Source: Diphasiastrum complanatum (lineage: Eukaryota; Streptophyta; Lycopodiopsida; Lycopodiales; Lycopodiaceae). From it: DNA of 64,000 nucleotides. This document shows positions 1-12,317 of the stretch, in pieces. Location: positions 267,001-331,000 of the forward strand of contig CM055093.1 of assembly GCA_029204225.1 (NCBI GenBank), in the 5' to 3' direction. The notes under the pieces were generated by a model, which made no database searches, was not told the origin of the DNA, and saw only the letters and a list, made by a program, of their open reading frames with translations. Within the stretch, counting starts at the first letter, position 1; every line of letters begins with the position of its first letter. Made by a program: the position numbers and the translations under genes.

Positions 1-700
1 ACAATCAAAACAAATGTAGACAAATGGAGAGAATCACTCAAAATTGCTTCCAAAACCAAGATTGGTGTCTCACAATGATTATGGCCAAATGTGGCTCTAT
101 ATATACAATAAGTGGGAGCTCGTAGTACTGATCATTCCTATGATCCCACATGTGTGAAGGTGCTTTGTCATATGATGATTCATCATGCAAAACTGACACT
201 TGGACAAAACCTTCTATTTTGAGCACTTTTGGTCCATTTTCCTTCTATATGGAGATCTACTTGGAAATCTTCTAGAAGTCAAAATTCGCCTACTTCAGCT
301 TATTCCACACATGTGAGTTGTCCTCTACACATGTGATATGACACCTAACCAAAGGATGTGGCTCATGCAATCAATAGATTGATGCCATGTGTCATATGTC
401 TAGAAAACTAGTTTTTGGCCTTTTTAGCCACTAGAATTTGAATTAAATCATATGTACAACCTATATGATTATGGTACATGACAAGTACATTATTTTCACA
501 TGTGGGAACAGGCTCCACACATGTGTAATCATCTATATACAAGATTTTTGGCCTCTACCAAGCTTATTTTTGCATTTTTCACATTGGTCTCCAGTATAGA
601 GAGAGTGCAATGCTTACAAAAAGTTGATTACTCACAAATTTGCTCAAAACCTCAATTGCATTATGATGGAAATTCAGTTTCTTGAGTCTGTTTCTCCTCC
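1..700. repeat. Non-coding region with five CACATGTG palindromes; possible decayed LTR
   Basis: No coding sequence is seen. The palindromic octamer CACATGTG occurs at 147-154, 308-315, 328-335, 497-504 and 518-525, and a TATA-like string lies near 100. The position, 3' of a minus-strand copia gag relic, suggests a decayed LTR, but I could not pair it with the sequence right of the primer-binding site at 2330-2341. The LTR assignment is inference. Confidence 0.3.
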
Positions 701-839
701 TCTCTCTTAGGTTATTCACTATGGCTTGGGGGCTAGGTCCAGGAGGAAACTCCAGGAGGGATCTAGGTTTGGATGGGTGGTTTTGCTCCACAGGTGTCCT
801 TTTGGTTCATTGCCATCAACATCAAGAATGTTAGATCTA

Positions 840-1760
840 ATAACCATATCGTGAAAGTCATGTGTGAGCTGGCACACTATCAATCCACTGAGGATCAATA
901 TCTCCATCATTAGCAATCAAACATGAAAACATCACAAGACAATCATCATTTGAGTTTTGATCATAAACACCATCTTCATCAAGAGTTAGATTACCTTGTT
1001 TATCACCTTGATCTCTTTTCTTCTTGAATCACTCACTAGAAAAATGTCCTTTGATTCCACGATAGAAACATTTTAGCTTGGATCTATCTTTCTTCTTGCC
1101 AACAAAAGTAGAAGGCTCATCTTAATTTAGCCCTTTAGACCGCTTGCCTTTGCTCTTGCCCTTTTAGAACATATCCTCCTCTCCATATTGAGATTTAGAA
1201 GTGGATCCTCCTCTTGATAGAAGCCTAAACTCCTCATTCACCAAGATGTCTTGCAAGTTCTCCATATTTGGCAATGTCTTTTGAATAGCAAAACTTTGAA
1301 CAAGATTAGCATAATCATCCAACAAGCCATTACGAACCATTCAAACAAGTTCTATATCCTTAATGCTTTCATCAATACATGCTAATTCATCATTGAATGC
1401 CTTAACCCTCAAAACAAAAGCATGAGCACTTTCATCCTTCTTTTGTACGCTCTGAAATATGTGCTCCTTAATGTAGACTTGGACTCATAAGCCTTCTTTA
1501 AAGTCTTCCCAAGCATCACTAGATGAAGTACACTTACCAACTTCCTTGAGAATTTCATTTGTCACATTCATCTTGATCACATGAAGAGCTTTCTTTGACC
1601 TCCTATCATAACTCAATTGTTTTTTAAGGTCTCTCCTCCAGACCTATAACAATGTCCATCAAATCATTCATCTCAAGGAGAGACTCCATTCTCACCTTCC
1701 AAGTCGAATAATTGCTTGAGGTAAGCCTATCATTGCTCTCCAACAGCCTCCATTTGTAGC
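840..1760 (-). pseudogene. Ty1/copia gag-protease relic
   Basis: Read on the minus strand, this begins near 1757 with a Met-Ala-Thr start. It then gives the UBN2-type gag segment found in the copia at 9147-13774, including MNVTNEILKEVGKCT and a match to LVQSFAI. A zinc knuckle near 1040-1090 is degraded: it reads CFYRGIKGHF, so its second Cys is Arg. The protease active site near 860 reads WIDSVPAHT where the family has an Asp-Ser-Gly-Ala type motif. Several in-frame stops and frame changes are present. Integrase, RT and RNase H are not found downstream. It is a dead fragment of an element related to the 9147-13774 copia. Confidence 0.75.
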
Positions 1761-2329
1761 CATGTTGCAATTACTCGATCTTCTCTTTCAACATATTCGA
1801 ATGCGCTTACCACTCTCTTGAAAGTCAACAAATGAATCCATGAAGAAATCACAAAGATATGGAAACCTCTCAAATCTCTTTCTTGCACAAAACTAGCAAA
1901 TCCAACACATAGAATTGATGACACTTGATCAACCTACAATATCATGAACTTTTGCACTCTCCTAAGATTGAAACACACTCTTGAAAATTCCAACAACTTC
2001 AAAATCAAGAGATCCTATCAATTTTAGAGTTTTCGCAAAAAATGCATACATTGAATCACACAGATTCTACATGCAAAAGCTAGGAACTTGATATAGAATC
2101 TTGAAGAATGATATAAATCCTTTATTATGCATCAAAACTCACCACAATCCAACAAGTAGGGAAGGACATTGCCCTACTACAAGTATTTTGACCAAAATTG
2201 AGCTTGGATCACAAAGATTCCTCTTTTAAACTTGAAAATGCTTGATTTTGGCAAGAAATCAATCTAGCACACTAGCCTCCAAATCACTCACTAGAATTGG
2301 CCTCTCCTCCAAATATAGCCTACAATAAA

Positions 2330-2341
2330 GCTCAGATACCA
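2330..2341 (-). other. Primer-binding site of the copia relic (initiator Met-tRNA type)
   Basis: On the minus strand this reads TGGTATCTGAGC, one mismatch from the usual copia primer site TGGTATCAGAGC. It is followed outward on the plus strand by TG at 2342, as expected for the edge of the 5' LTR of a minus-strand element. It links the gag relic at 840-1760 to an LTR right of 2342 that I could not delimit. Confidence 0.6.
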
Positions 2342-2541
2342 TGTGGAAAAAATAGATCAAAAAGATCTATGCCCTTTAATCTTTAGCTGATTTAGAGAGC
2401 ACATCTAGCTTCATTACAAATGTAGAAATCATGCATCTACTACACATAGAAGATGAAACTCAATAAGAACTTGTCGTAAACACTTGGATATGATAATTTA
2501 TTGTTCATGTCCGTACACAGCAGTACAATAATAGTACTCAC

Positions 2542-3179
2542 TGTTAGGGGTGGGATTGGAACTTGAGACCTTTGAGATACAACACATACTTCATAGCCAG
2601 TAACCTCACTGAAACCATATGGTGATGAGAGTGTGTAAGCCATTCCATATATGTTGCATCTTAAGGCTCCCAAACCCCCTAGCACTATTTCCCCCCGCAA
2701 GGAAGCGAGTTCCACCGAGCGACCAGCTTTCATCAGATTTATTGCACTTCTTTGAATTCCATTCTCTCATGGGGTTGGCTCAACTCTTTTGGTGGGTCCC
2801 CAAGGGGGATGGATACCTTTAGACGACTTCCCAATTATGAATGTCATCTAATGGGATCAACCGCCTTTTTGCACAAGTTTTTTTTCCGGGTTCGTACAGT
2901 CGTCCGTACAATCCATACGACCTTCTATACGTCAGTTAAATGTCCGTACAATCTAGGAATACAAGGTCTACAAGTAGAAACTGATTTGGGCTGAAACAGA
3001 ATTGTGTAGGCCAAGCAACCTAAGTTCAAAGGCAGACGCACCAAAGATGCTAGGGGTCAAATTGAAACTTGAGACCTTTGAGATACAATACATATTTCAT
3101 AAGCACTAACCTCAAAACCATATGGTGATGAGGGTGTTTAAGCCATTCCATATATGTTGCATCTTAAGGCTCCCAAACA
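2542..3179. mobile_element. TRIM-like miniature element, copy 1
   Basis: A 638-bp unit with direct terminal repeats of about 130 bp. The left repeat begins TGTTAGGGG and the right repeat starts near 3049. Both carry the phrase GGAACTTGAGACCTTTGAGA or close variants. The element starts with TG, ends with CA at 3179, and is flanked by a 5-bp target duplication CTCAC (2537-2541 and 3180-3184). The internal 380 bp has no coding capacity. Direct repeats, TG...CA ends and a 5-bp duplication are the signature of terminal-repeat retrotransposons in miniature. No convincing primer-binding site was recognised. Confidence 0.7.
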
Positions 3180-3436
3180 CTCACATGTATGGATCCATCA
3201 TTACGAAAATGCAAAAGATGGATATAGAAACCCAAAGAGATATCTTCTATAAGAATGAATGAGAGAATAATGAGAGAGATGAATTCCTCCCATGCTTGTA
3301 TGCCTATTTATAACAACCTATTGACCCTTTAGATCATCTCGCTCAAGCTTATCAATTTATGGATGTTTCTAGGTACTTGCCAAAAACCTAGATCTAACAT
3401 GACTAAATTCAATGCATGTAACATCTCTAGCTGGTG

Positions 3437-3540
3437 CTCCCATTGACTCTTGGAAATGGGAGGCCTCCCATTTCCAAGAATCAATGGGAGGCCTCACCGA
3501 CTTAGATCTAACATCTCTAGCCGGTGAGGCCTCCCATTGA
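3437..3540. repeat. Nested near-perfect palindromes
   Basis: The 54-bp stretch 3437-3490 is a palindrome centred on AGGCCT at 3461-3466, with one mismatch in each 27-nt arm. A second inverted pair, 3481-3499 with 3522-3540, has perfect 19-bp arms and shares sequence with the first. Together they form three copies of one motif in alternating orientation. No gene is seen here. Confidence 0.7.
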
Positions 3541-3829
3541 CTCTTCGAAATTACAAAAAGACTCTTAGAAAAATGGCTCTTGGCTTTAACAAATGATTAG
3601 ATAATGTTTGTTTTGGGCCAGATTAGAAGTTGGCATTTGCTCATTTTTCACATTCCCTCTCAAGTCCCACCAATTTTTCTCTCTCAAAAAAACATTATTT
3701 CTTAACCTCAAGGGAGAGCCTATCTCCTTGACTTTGGTTAGATTTATGCTGATTTATATTCCCTTTTGCTTGCTTATTTTCCATTATATTTTGCTTGTCT
3801 TTTGAGTCATTTTTGGAGTACAATGCTTG

Positions 3830-4160
3830 AGATTTAGAGGTTGCATTCGATAAAGAGCCCATCCTCCTGATTTCTTCTTGGAGTACCATTGTTATTACTC
3901 TTGGAAGAGTAAGCTCTGCTTGATTTGAAGCGTACCAAGTTCTCATATGTTGGCGATAGACTAGAGAGTAGGATCACGAGTATATATACCTCAATTACAT
4001 ATATGATTACAACCATCTGTCCAAATAAGGTTTGAAAAATATTTATGTGATTCAAAATAGAAATATTTTTCGACATCTTAATAGAATAAAAAAAGTTTCT
4101 TAGCTGAAGTTTAGAGGTCAAATTCCTAATAATATGAAATGCACTCAAGTTTTTCTAGCT
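3830..4160 (-). pseudogene. Probable copia gag fragment
   Basis: The minus strand reads through a segment containing LLSSLSPTYENLV, which resembles the conserved Leu-rich, Pro-x-x-(Tyr/Trp) segment of copia UBN2 gag proteins. The upstream part is poor and no zinc knuckle or protease follows. It is a small decayed fragment between the two TRIM-like elements. The assignment rests on one motif. Confidence 0.4.
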
Positions 4161-4421
4161 TTTATAGAAATTTGATCTGACCATATACGACCTATTTGTT
4201 CAAGGTGAGCAACACAAATGCCTTGCCATCTTTTTGGTTTTACTTGGAGATTGCTTGTTCAACCTCTGTGCTACTTCACATAGCTCTTTAGCCAATAACA
4301 TAACTTCTATTTGAATATGGCACGTTAAGTTGATTGAAAGTGCGTTGGTGATTATTGTAGTTTTCAATTATGAAGTGAAGTTGTGAATAATGCGAAATCA
4401 TAGACTCTTTGAAACAACACT

Positions 4422-5061
4422 TGTTAGGGAGTGGGATTGGAACTTGAGACCTTTGGGATACAACACATATTTTATAGCCATTAACTTCAAAACCATATGT
4501 TGATGAGGATGTCTAAGCCATCCTAACACTATCCCCGTAACAACCCCCACCCGCAACCCCCCGCGCGAAAAAGCGAGTTCCACCGAGCGACTAGCTTTTA
4601 TTGGATTTTTTGCACTTCTCTAGATTCCAATTCTTTTGGTGGCTCCCCAAGGGGAATATCTAGAGAAGGCATCCCAATTATGAACGTCATCTAATGGGCT
4701 CAACAACCTTTTTGGGCGAGTTTTTTTTTTTTGGGTCCGCATGGTCGTCCGTACAATCTACACAGTCTGTCTGTACGACCTTACGTACAATGTCCATGTA
4801 AGTCTAGGATGACAAAAATTTCACAGACCAATAATGGTGAGTTCGTATTTCCATTTCATAATTTGATTTTAAACGGAGTTGTGTAGGCCAAGCAACGTAG
4901 GTTCAAAGGCAATGGAACCAAAGATGTTAGGGGTGGTATTGGAACTTGAGACCTTTGGGATACAACACGTATTTCATAACCACTAACCTCAAAACCATAT
5001 AGTGATGAAGATGTGTGAGCCATTCCATGTATGTTGCATCTTAAGGCTCCCAATCCCAACA
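4422..5061. mobile_element. TRIM-like miniature element, copy 2
   Basis: A second copy of the element at 2542-3179, in the same orientation. Its left terminal repeat (4422 to about 4530) starts TGTTAGGG and lacks the last part of the repeat. The right repeat runs from about 4928 to 5058-5061. The internal part shares with copy 1 a region rich in Arg/Pro-like codons (around 4540-4600) and the phrase GTGTAGGCCAAGCAAC. A candidate 5-bp target duplication is ACACT (4417-4421 and 5059-5063), which sets the end at 5058. The exact end is ambiguous by 3 bp. Confidence 0.65.
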
Positions 5062-5651
5062 CTATCATACCAATCATATCTAAAGACAAAAATAGTTACA
5101 TATTGTTAGATTCAGATTATGATATCAAAACTTTCAAAACATATAATTTTTTTTCAGAAAGGTGACAATGATGCAACATTTGGACCTCAATTTGTACTCA
5201 CAATTCTTGCCAAGAAATTCATTAGATTCCCTTTTTTTCACATTTTTGCATGTTGTAATTACATTTCAAATACCCAAATCTTCACAATATTGATGTCTTC
5301 ACAATTTTTTACCACAATATCACAATTTTGCATCAACATTTGATGCTCATCGTGATCAATCACAAAATCTTCATTTAATATGCATCACATTATATAGTAG
5401 CTTTGCATATAGTCATAGTAAATTAATTCGATATTCATAAAGTAGATTTTTTGAAAACTTTGAGTATGTTGTGATGATCAAGATGCATTGTATATAGGAA
5501 TAGTTAGCTAATTTGTTAAGAGAATACACTAACTATACATGATAAAGTATATACCAATAATACACAAAGATTCAATTTCCACCTTGGCTCTCTTGTAAGA
5601 AACCACATCCATCACAACTTGGCTAGAGGAGCACCACTAATGCTTAGAAAC

Positions 5652-5653
<2 letters not shown>

Positions 5654-5704
<51 letters not shown>
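5654..5704. repeat. (TC)n microsatellite
   Basis: An uninterrupted TC dinucleotide tract of about 50 bp. The equivalent tract in the right duplication copy (about 50838-50872) is shorter, so its length changed after duplication. Confidence 0.95.
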
Positions 5705-5708
<4 letters not shown>

Positions 5709-6041
5709 GGATATGGATAGTATCTACTGTCATCCCACTTTACCAATACAAAACGTTTTTATGACACTTTTATGATCAACATTTTGAAGATTTCTTTGGA
5801 AGTGATTAACTTAAGCACCTCTTCAAGTTCACATTCAACGGTCAATATCTGAAACATAAATGTTGGCTTTTTCCATAAGCTACCGGGTTGCTTCTTCTAC
5901 TAGTTATCTTTGCTCACCTAATAGGGAGCTATTTATATGTGACGTAATGAAGAGCCATTCCTCCTCCATCTTCTCCTCTTTTTTCTTCTTTCTCTACTCT
6001 CTTCTTCTCTCTACTAGGTTACACGTACTAGCGACGGATTA

Positions 6042-6295
6042 AAGCAACACATCTCAGTAGGAGCACCACATTTTCTTAGCAAAGGACGGGCCAATCAGCC
6101 AGAAATCACATTTTTTTAGCTGTGTTTTTTGCAGCAGGGCGAGCTGAAAGCGAGGACTCTGAGTTGCAAGCAGCACGTTTCAGCAGGAGCACCACATTTT
6201 TTCAGCAAAGGACGGGCCAATCAGCTTGACAGTGCGTTTTTTTAGCTATTGATCACGTTTTTTTGCAGCAGGACGAGCTAAAAGTGAGAATGGAA
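6042..6295. repeat. Tandem duplication of about 125 bp
   Basis: Two adjacent units share GGAGCACCACATTTT followed by AGCAAAGGACGGGCCAATCA and a GCAGCAGGxCGAGCT block. The same two-unit arrangement is present in the right copy near 51252-51500. The tandem event is therefore older than the dispersed duplication. Confidence 0.65.
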
Positions 6296-6394
6296 GCTAT
6301 GAAAGCAGCATGTTTCTGTGTTGAAGGCTTGTTGAACGATTCCAAACGCCTGTTGGAAGGAGCATACCACAACAGTTAGCAGTTGACAGTTGGA

Positions 6395-6570
6395 AGAACG
6401 CTGGTGAAGGGCGCACCATCCCTGCGCCTCCCATCCCAAAAGCGTCCCGGTTCGACCCGGGCAGCGGCCAGCCCAGCCAGGGCCCACACACGAGTCAACA
6501 GCCTTATTGGCGCGGGGGTTGAACGCCACCCACCCTTTTCACACACACACACACACACAAAAAAAAAACA
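6395..6570 (+). repeat. Possible tRNA-derived SINE-like unit
   Basis: GGTTCGACCC near 6450 matches the RNA polymerase III B-box consensus, and TGGTGAAGGG about 45 bp upstream resembles an A box. The segment ends in an (AC)n-A-rich tail at 6540-6570. The matching stretch in the right duplication copy has a degraded B box. No target duplication was identified, so this remains weak. Confidence 0.3.
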
Positions 6571-8640
6571 TAAAGTGCCATATGAAGGAAATACAATAAA
6601 AAATGTGATGAATTAAAGCACAATAATTGAAACGACATAATTGCCGATTGTGAATACACCCTCACATTAAAACTTGGTAGCAGATTTCAAAATTTCACTA
6701 ATCGCCTATCAAAATTCCAAAATAGACTCTTTCTTTCTTGACCCATGTTAACTTCTTTCTTCCTTGTGAGTGTGGATCAGTCTATTTCACCTAAAGTCTT
6801 GTGTATGGAGGACGGGGTTCTTAACTGCTCCTTCCCATCCTTTTCTCTATCAGGTTGATCAAGTTGCTTTACTTTCAAAATCTCACATTGTTTTCCTTTG
6901 ATTCTAAGCTTCTCTGCAGATCTAGTTGCAAAGTCACATGGGTTTCTCATAGTTTGCTCTATTGTGTCTCTGGGCAGCTCACTGGCTCCTGCTCATTTGA
7001 GGTGAAACACCAACCAAGGTTGCAAATCTTTGTTGTTTTTGCATGCTGGATTTGTAAATCCAGGGCTCGTTGGTGGGGTTGGAGGAATACTGAATCCTGC
7101 AAGGTAGAAGAGGGAAAGCGTTATCACAATGGAGACATCGTTAAGCTTCGGGGGGGACCAGAAGCAGCTGCGCTTGCATGCAAAAGAGAGCTTCTTTCTA
7201 GATAACTCCTTCCTTTTCCAGGTCAGTACCCAAAATTCGGCTAGCAAAGAGTGTTAACCCAAATCCAGAAGTACATAGTTAAGTAGCTCTTTTAATCTGC
7301 AATGATACAAATATTTTTGTAGCTAACTTAACCTAACTATAATATGGGATAAACGTCTCCTATTGGAGTCCATCACAGAAATGAATAATTAAAATTTAGT
7401 GTACATGTTCTAATGCTCCAGTGGCTTGCAGATCCATGGGAAACTGGAGCAACTAGTGGAGTGGCCCAACTAAAAAGGAAGTTCTTACCTGGGGTGAATA
7501 ATTTCCTCTTTTGTTTACTTTCCTTAAAAAAATTCATTGCAAAGAAGCCATGTCATCTTGCCGGAACAGAAAAGTGAATTCAGCAAGTAGCTTCACACTG
7601 ATCCCAGAATTGGGAATCCCAGAATTGCAAAGGCAATGCCAGCTTAGGCTTTGATACCCTGCAACAAGATCAAGTATTATTTGTAAATACGGCAGCCTTT
7701 TTTGTGAATAATACAATGGATTACTTGTAATACTAACTCTCCATCAAACCATAGATGCATGCAAGCTGTACAAACTGTGAACAACATATGTGTGTCCAAT
7801 ATTGGTAAATGTAGAGCCATACACACAGGTGTACGACTGCATGCATCAGCGTTGAGCAGTATCATTCAAAGTAAGGGTGGAGACACATCCATGCAATCTA
7901 ACGAAGCTAGTAGGCAAGTAAGATGACGATCTCTCAACAGTGCAGTGGGCCTTTACATGAAGGCAGCCACGTGTGGTACCTGGCACATGACTCACTTTCC
8001 AACACAGTAGATTTGTGATTTGGACAGACACGGTCTACCATGTGAGAAACCTTTGTGAGTGGAAATCTCTTGCCCTAGGCCTCAACCTGTACTTAATGTC
8101 TATTATGTATACACTTAGAGAAACAATTATCAAAGACACTAGTTAACATCACAATATTGACATGCACTGCATAAAGGAGTCTAGAAGAGCTTATGTAGAT
8201 TTAGTTATTTTCAACTACAAAGCCCATTCGACAATCAAAGTTGCATAGTTCATTTCACAATTAGGTTGCACAATACATTCAAAAATCCCAGTAAAGACTT
8301 TGATCCTTAGGCAGAGAGAAATTTCCATCCTTACCCTTCTAGATGTGGTAGAGCATGTGCTACTGTTACTTGGTCAATCTCTAATTTGCAGTCTTGAGAG
8401 CTCTTTATTAACTCCCTAGCCAACTCTCAAATTTGATCTTCATCTACAATGGTGGCAGCTTTGTGAGAAGATCTAGTGCTACAAGGAGAAGAGCTGAGCT
8501 GCAAGAGGAGATTATGGATCTCTCTCAGATTTCAGGTTGTTGTAGGACAGCAAAGCACGGTGACAATTGTTAGGAGGACAACATGGATCCGTAGGAGGAT
8601 CTTGGTGAAATTCTTTGTGGAGATCATTGCTATAGATTGT

Positions 8641-9146
8641 CATTGAAATCACTGTTTTGTGACTTCAATACACAAATATACACAACATTCTCACACGAGA
8701 GTTAGCATTACCAGCAAACATGTTTGCTGATGTTTGCAGACTCTCATACTCATTTACGTTTGACACTTTCGCGGTTCAATGTAAACAAAGAGTACAAATT
8801 TTCGAGCAATTTAACTGTAAACAAGGAGTAAGAAGTTAGATAAATCAAATGATTGAAAATATCCAACTTTGTGTAGCATGGGCCCTGTACACTGGTAGTG
8901 TAGTCCCACAGCCTAACGATTTATCACTAATGGTTGTAAGGTTGTAGAGCTAATTAGAATTTGAAGTAGGTCGTAAGGCTATTTGTATACTGTACTATGT
9001 ATAACTTATAACCTAGCCTGCAAGGTATATACAAAATAGGCTTTTTTAAAAGCAACGTTTGTAATATGTATATGTCCCCCTCCCCTTGCAAACTTGCAAA
9101 CACATTGGCAAACATTTGCACATTTGCCACATTTGGTGATAACTAT
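8641..9146. other. No gene recognised
   Basis: AT-rich sequence between the end of the duplicated segment and the copia insertion. It may be intronic or 3' flank of DCP1, but I could not find the missing last DCP1 exon here. Confidence 0.5.
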
Positions 9147-9844
9147 TGATGAAAATCCAGCAAGTTCACACGTGTGGGGAACAATCCTAAAGTGTGAATG
9201 ATCTTGTTAAGCTTTGTGTTTAGCACATAATCTGATTCTAGATTGAATATCAAGATCTAGTACAAGAATTTATGTCTAGCATGCTAAGAATCAAAGAATG
9301 ATTGCTTTCACCATCAAAAGAAAAGAAGTACAAAAAATTTAATGCATTAGCATAGCCCCCTCCACGAGTTAGAGAGAGAGATAGAGAAATTCAAGCATAC
9401 AAGGTGATAGATCCAAATTGACATGGAATAGCTTCAAAGCTTTGTTCTTCATCAAAAATTATGAGAGAGCTCACATACATTTATGGAGATTGGAATAGCT
9501 CGAGGTAGAACCACCTCTCTTCTACTTTCTTCCACATCTGAAAGTGATAACCAAAAAACTAGTGACATTTTTCACTTTACATGAATGCATATCTACCTAC
9601 TTTTACCAAGTGGCAATTTCTAAACTAGAATTGTCCAAATCACTATGCATGTGTCCAATTCACTTTGTGCATGCCTTGCATGTCACTTTGGATCACTTAC
9701 AATCTTTGACTAGACATATGAAACCATGTAGCTCGAGTTTCCTCTAGGCCAAATTTGGCATTTGCAATATGAAACATTACATACACACAAAAAAAATTTT
9801 TACCAAAGCCTAAAGTCAAGATAGATGATTTTTCATTTTCAACA
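9147..9844 (-). repeat. 3' LTR of the copia derivative
   Basis: A 698-bp LTR starting TGATGAAAATCC and ending CAACA on the plus strand. It aligns with 12932-13774, but lacks that copy's AG tract and the extra stretch near 13540-13640. Confidence 0.85.
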
Positions 9845-9857
9845 CTCCTAAAAATTA

Positions 9858-12317
9858 TCTATGTTGACTTGAACATGGATCTTGGAATTAATCCAAAATT
9901 GGCTCTATGCTTGATGAAGAAATTTTTGCTCAAAGGTTTGGTGAGCAAATCTGCAATACCTGATGATGTGTCCATGTGCTCCAAATATATTTCTCCTCCA
10001 ATGAGCTTCTCTCTTATGAAGTGATGTACAACTTCGATGTGTTTGCTCCTTGCATGAAAAATTGGATTGTTGGCAAGGGCTTGTGCTGAAATATTGTCAC
10101 ACATGATCAATGGTAAATCGAGAAGACTCTAGGTGACTCCTCATCCATTCTCGGCCTCATCCCTTCATGATAATCTTCAAGAGAGATAATATGAGAATCT
10201 CTTCTAGAATCTTTGATCTCCGACTCTTCAAAGATGTATTTTTGACTCTCATGAAAAATAACATCTCTACTCTCAATTGTAATTGAGGTAGAGGGAACAT
10301 AAATTTTGTATGCCTTCTTGTTGGATGAGTATCCAACCATGATCCCTTTGATTGAATTTGGATCATTTTTTTTCCTTGTTTCCAAGGGTACATGAACAAA
10401 GCAAGCACATCCAAAAACTCTAAGGTGATCAACCTTAGGTTTCTTCTTGAATAAGACTTCATATGGTGATCTTCCTGCAAGTGTATCATTCACATAGAGA
10501 TCGATTTTTTCTTTCGGCAACCCCATTTTGAGATGGGGAATAATAAGCACAAGAAAATTCTCTCTTGATTCCTTCAACCTCACAATAATCATGGAACTTA
10601 TTGGAGATGTATTCACCTCCTCCATCACATCTCAAAGCTTTAACTTTAAAAGAAAATTAACCTTTGAAAACTAGGAAGTGTTCAAACACCATAGCTTTTG
10701 AACAAAGAAGGTACAACCAAGTATATCTTGTAAAGTCATCAATGACGGTAACAAAACAAGTAGCACCACCAATACTTTTTGAGGAAGAAAAGTGAACATC
10801 CGAGTGAATTAATTCCATAAGGATGAGAAGTCTTAATAGAAGACCTTTGATATGGCTTTCTATGTGATTTTGCAATAGCACAAGCCTCACATGGCTTGCC
10901 ATCTTTGGAAAGTGATCTTGGTAGACCAATAGCCTTATCACTCTTGATCATAGAAAGCATAGATTTGTAGTTGGGATGTCCCAACCTTCTATGCCATAAC
11001 TCCTCCTTAGTCATAAAAGCAATTTCACAAAAATTTGCATTTTCATAAAAATTTAACTTAAAGATGCCACCATATCTAGATCCATTAGCTAGCATCTCAT
11101 CACCTTTCTTAATAAAGCAAGTATTGGCATTGAATTTCACATCACAACCACAATCAAGCAACTTTCCAACACTTATCAAGTTCTTTGTAAGCTTAGGAAC
11201 AAAAAGAGCATTGGAAAGTTTTAATGGAATATTGCCAATTCCTTCAATAGAGCATTCATGATCATTTGCTGTATAAATAAATCTTTTAAGTCCTTCATAA
11301 GGTACAATACAGTCAAAAGACTCCTTAGAACAACACATATGTGATGAGGCACCACTATCGATATACCATGCTCCATCTTTCTTGAAGGGTGTTGAAGAAA
11401 AGCTTGACACCATGACGGATCCTTCTCCATCACTTGCAATAAAGTCTTCTTTCTCATTAAAGAGATTTGCTTGTTTGAGTTGATTTTTCTTTTTGAAGCA
11501 ATTAGAGGCATAGTGCCCCTTTTTGCCACAAGAGAAACACTTGACTTTCTTCTTCTTGGTCTTGGAAGTAGAAGGATGAGTTGAGTCATCCTCTTCTCCA
11601 TCTTTATCTTTGTCCTTTGCTTTGTCTTTGATGAAGGCTTGAGAAAACTGGTTCTTGCTGCTCCCTTTGTGCTTGTCCTTGACAAAAATAGCTTTGTCTC
11701 TATCCATATGCTCGAGTTTGTTCATCCTTGAAAGTTTGTAACTTTGCCTTGCTTCTCTAAAAATGAGAATTCTTTGAAGAGTCTCCAAGTTGGGCAACTC
11801 CTCCTTTATGGCAAAGGATTGAACAAGATTATTATAGTCTTCTTTTAAGCCATTTAGAATGACTTGTACTAGCTCATCTTGGTTGATTGTGACACCAACA
11901 CAAGCAAGCTCCCTATGAAGATCTTTTACTCTCAGAACATAATTTGATGCACTCTCCTCACTTCTTTGAAAACTTTGAAAAATCTGATTTCTAAGACTAA
12001 GAATTCTAAAAGTGTTTTTAGCTTCATAAATAGACTTGAGTCCATCCCAAGCTTCTTTAGCAGTGGTGCAAGATCCTATTTCTCTTAGAATCTCATTAGA
12101 GACATTCATTTTAATGAAGTGTAGAGCCATCCTAGCTAGCTCTCTTCTTAAACTTTGGTATTTCAAGTTGTGCTTGAGGCTCCTCCTCAATACCAAGTAC
12201 TATGTCCATAACATCCTGGAGTATAAGAACAGACTCCATCCTAACCTTCCATATTGAATAATTGGAGGTACTTAGTCTTTCACTTGATTCTAAGAAATAT
12301 CCTCCTACAGGTGCCAT
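9858..12317 (-). pseudogene. Copia gag-pol remnant lacking reverse transcriptase
   Basis: Translation starts at the ATG near 12317 (MAPVGGYFLESSERL). A frame change near 12150 leads into the long frame ending at 10739. That frame holds a UBN2 gag domain, a zinc knuckle CFSCGKKGHYASNC, a protease site WYIDSGASSHM, and a gag-pre-integrase segment beginning LWHRRLGHPNYKSM. The integrase core follows in another frame (10657-10941, FVTVIDDFTRYTWLY), then 10107-10628 (integrase C-terminal part, VFGCACFVHVP). The sequence then jumps to an RNase H tail at 9859-10110 (FHARSKHIEV, LLTKPLSKNFF). The whole RT domain and most of RNase H are absent. Any mobility needed enzymes from another element. Confidence 0.85.

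Larger units (their letters stand above)
5411..8640. repeat. Left copy of a long dispersed duplication (pairs with 50587-57177)
   Basis: From AGTCATAGTAAATTAATT at 5411 to TCCCT at 8413-8417 the sequence matches 50587-54100 in the same orientation. From 8418 to 8640 it matches 56953-57177. It includes a (TC)n tract, an internal tandem duplication (about 6042-6295) and an AC/A-rich tract near 6540-6570. An open frame of equal length exists in both copies (6855 and 52341), but it starts with TTG and most differences change the amino acid, so I do not call it a gene. No transposon protein is visible. It is probably a non-autonomous or leader/LTR-type repeat. Confidence 0.75.

Noticed and set aside
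6855-7205. 116-codon open frame of equal length in both duplication copies (also 52341-52691)
   Set aside because: It starts with TTG rather than ATG, nearly all differences between copies change the amino acid, and an antisense frame is open too. This is shared ancestry of non-coding repeat, not selection for a protein.
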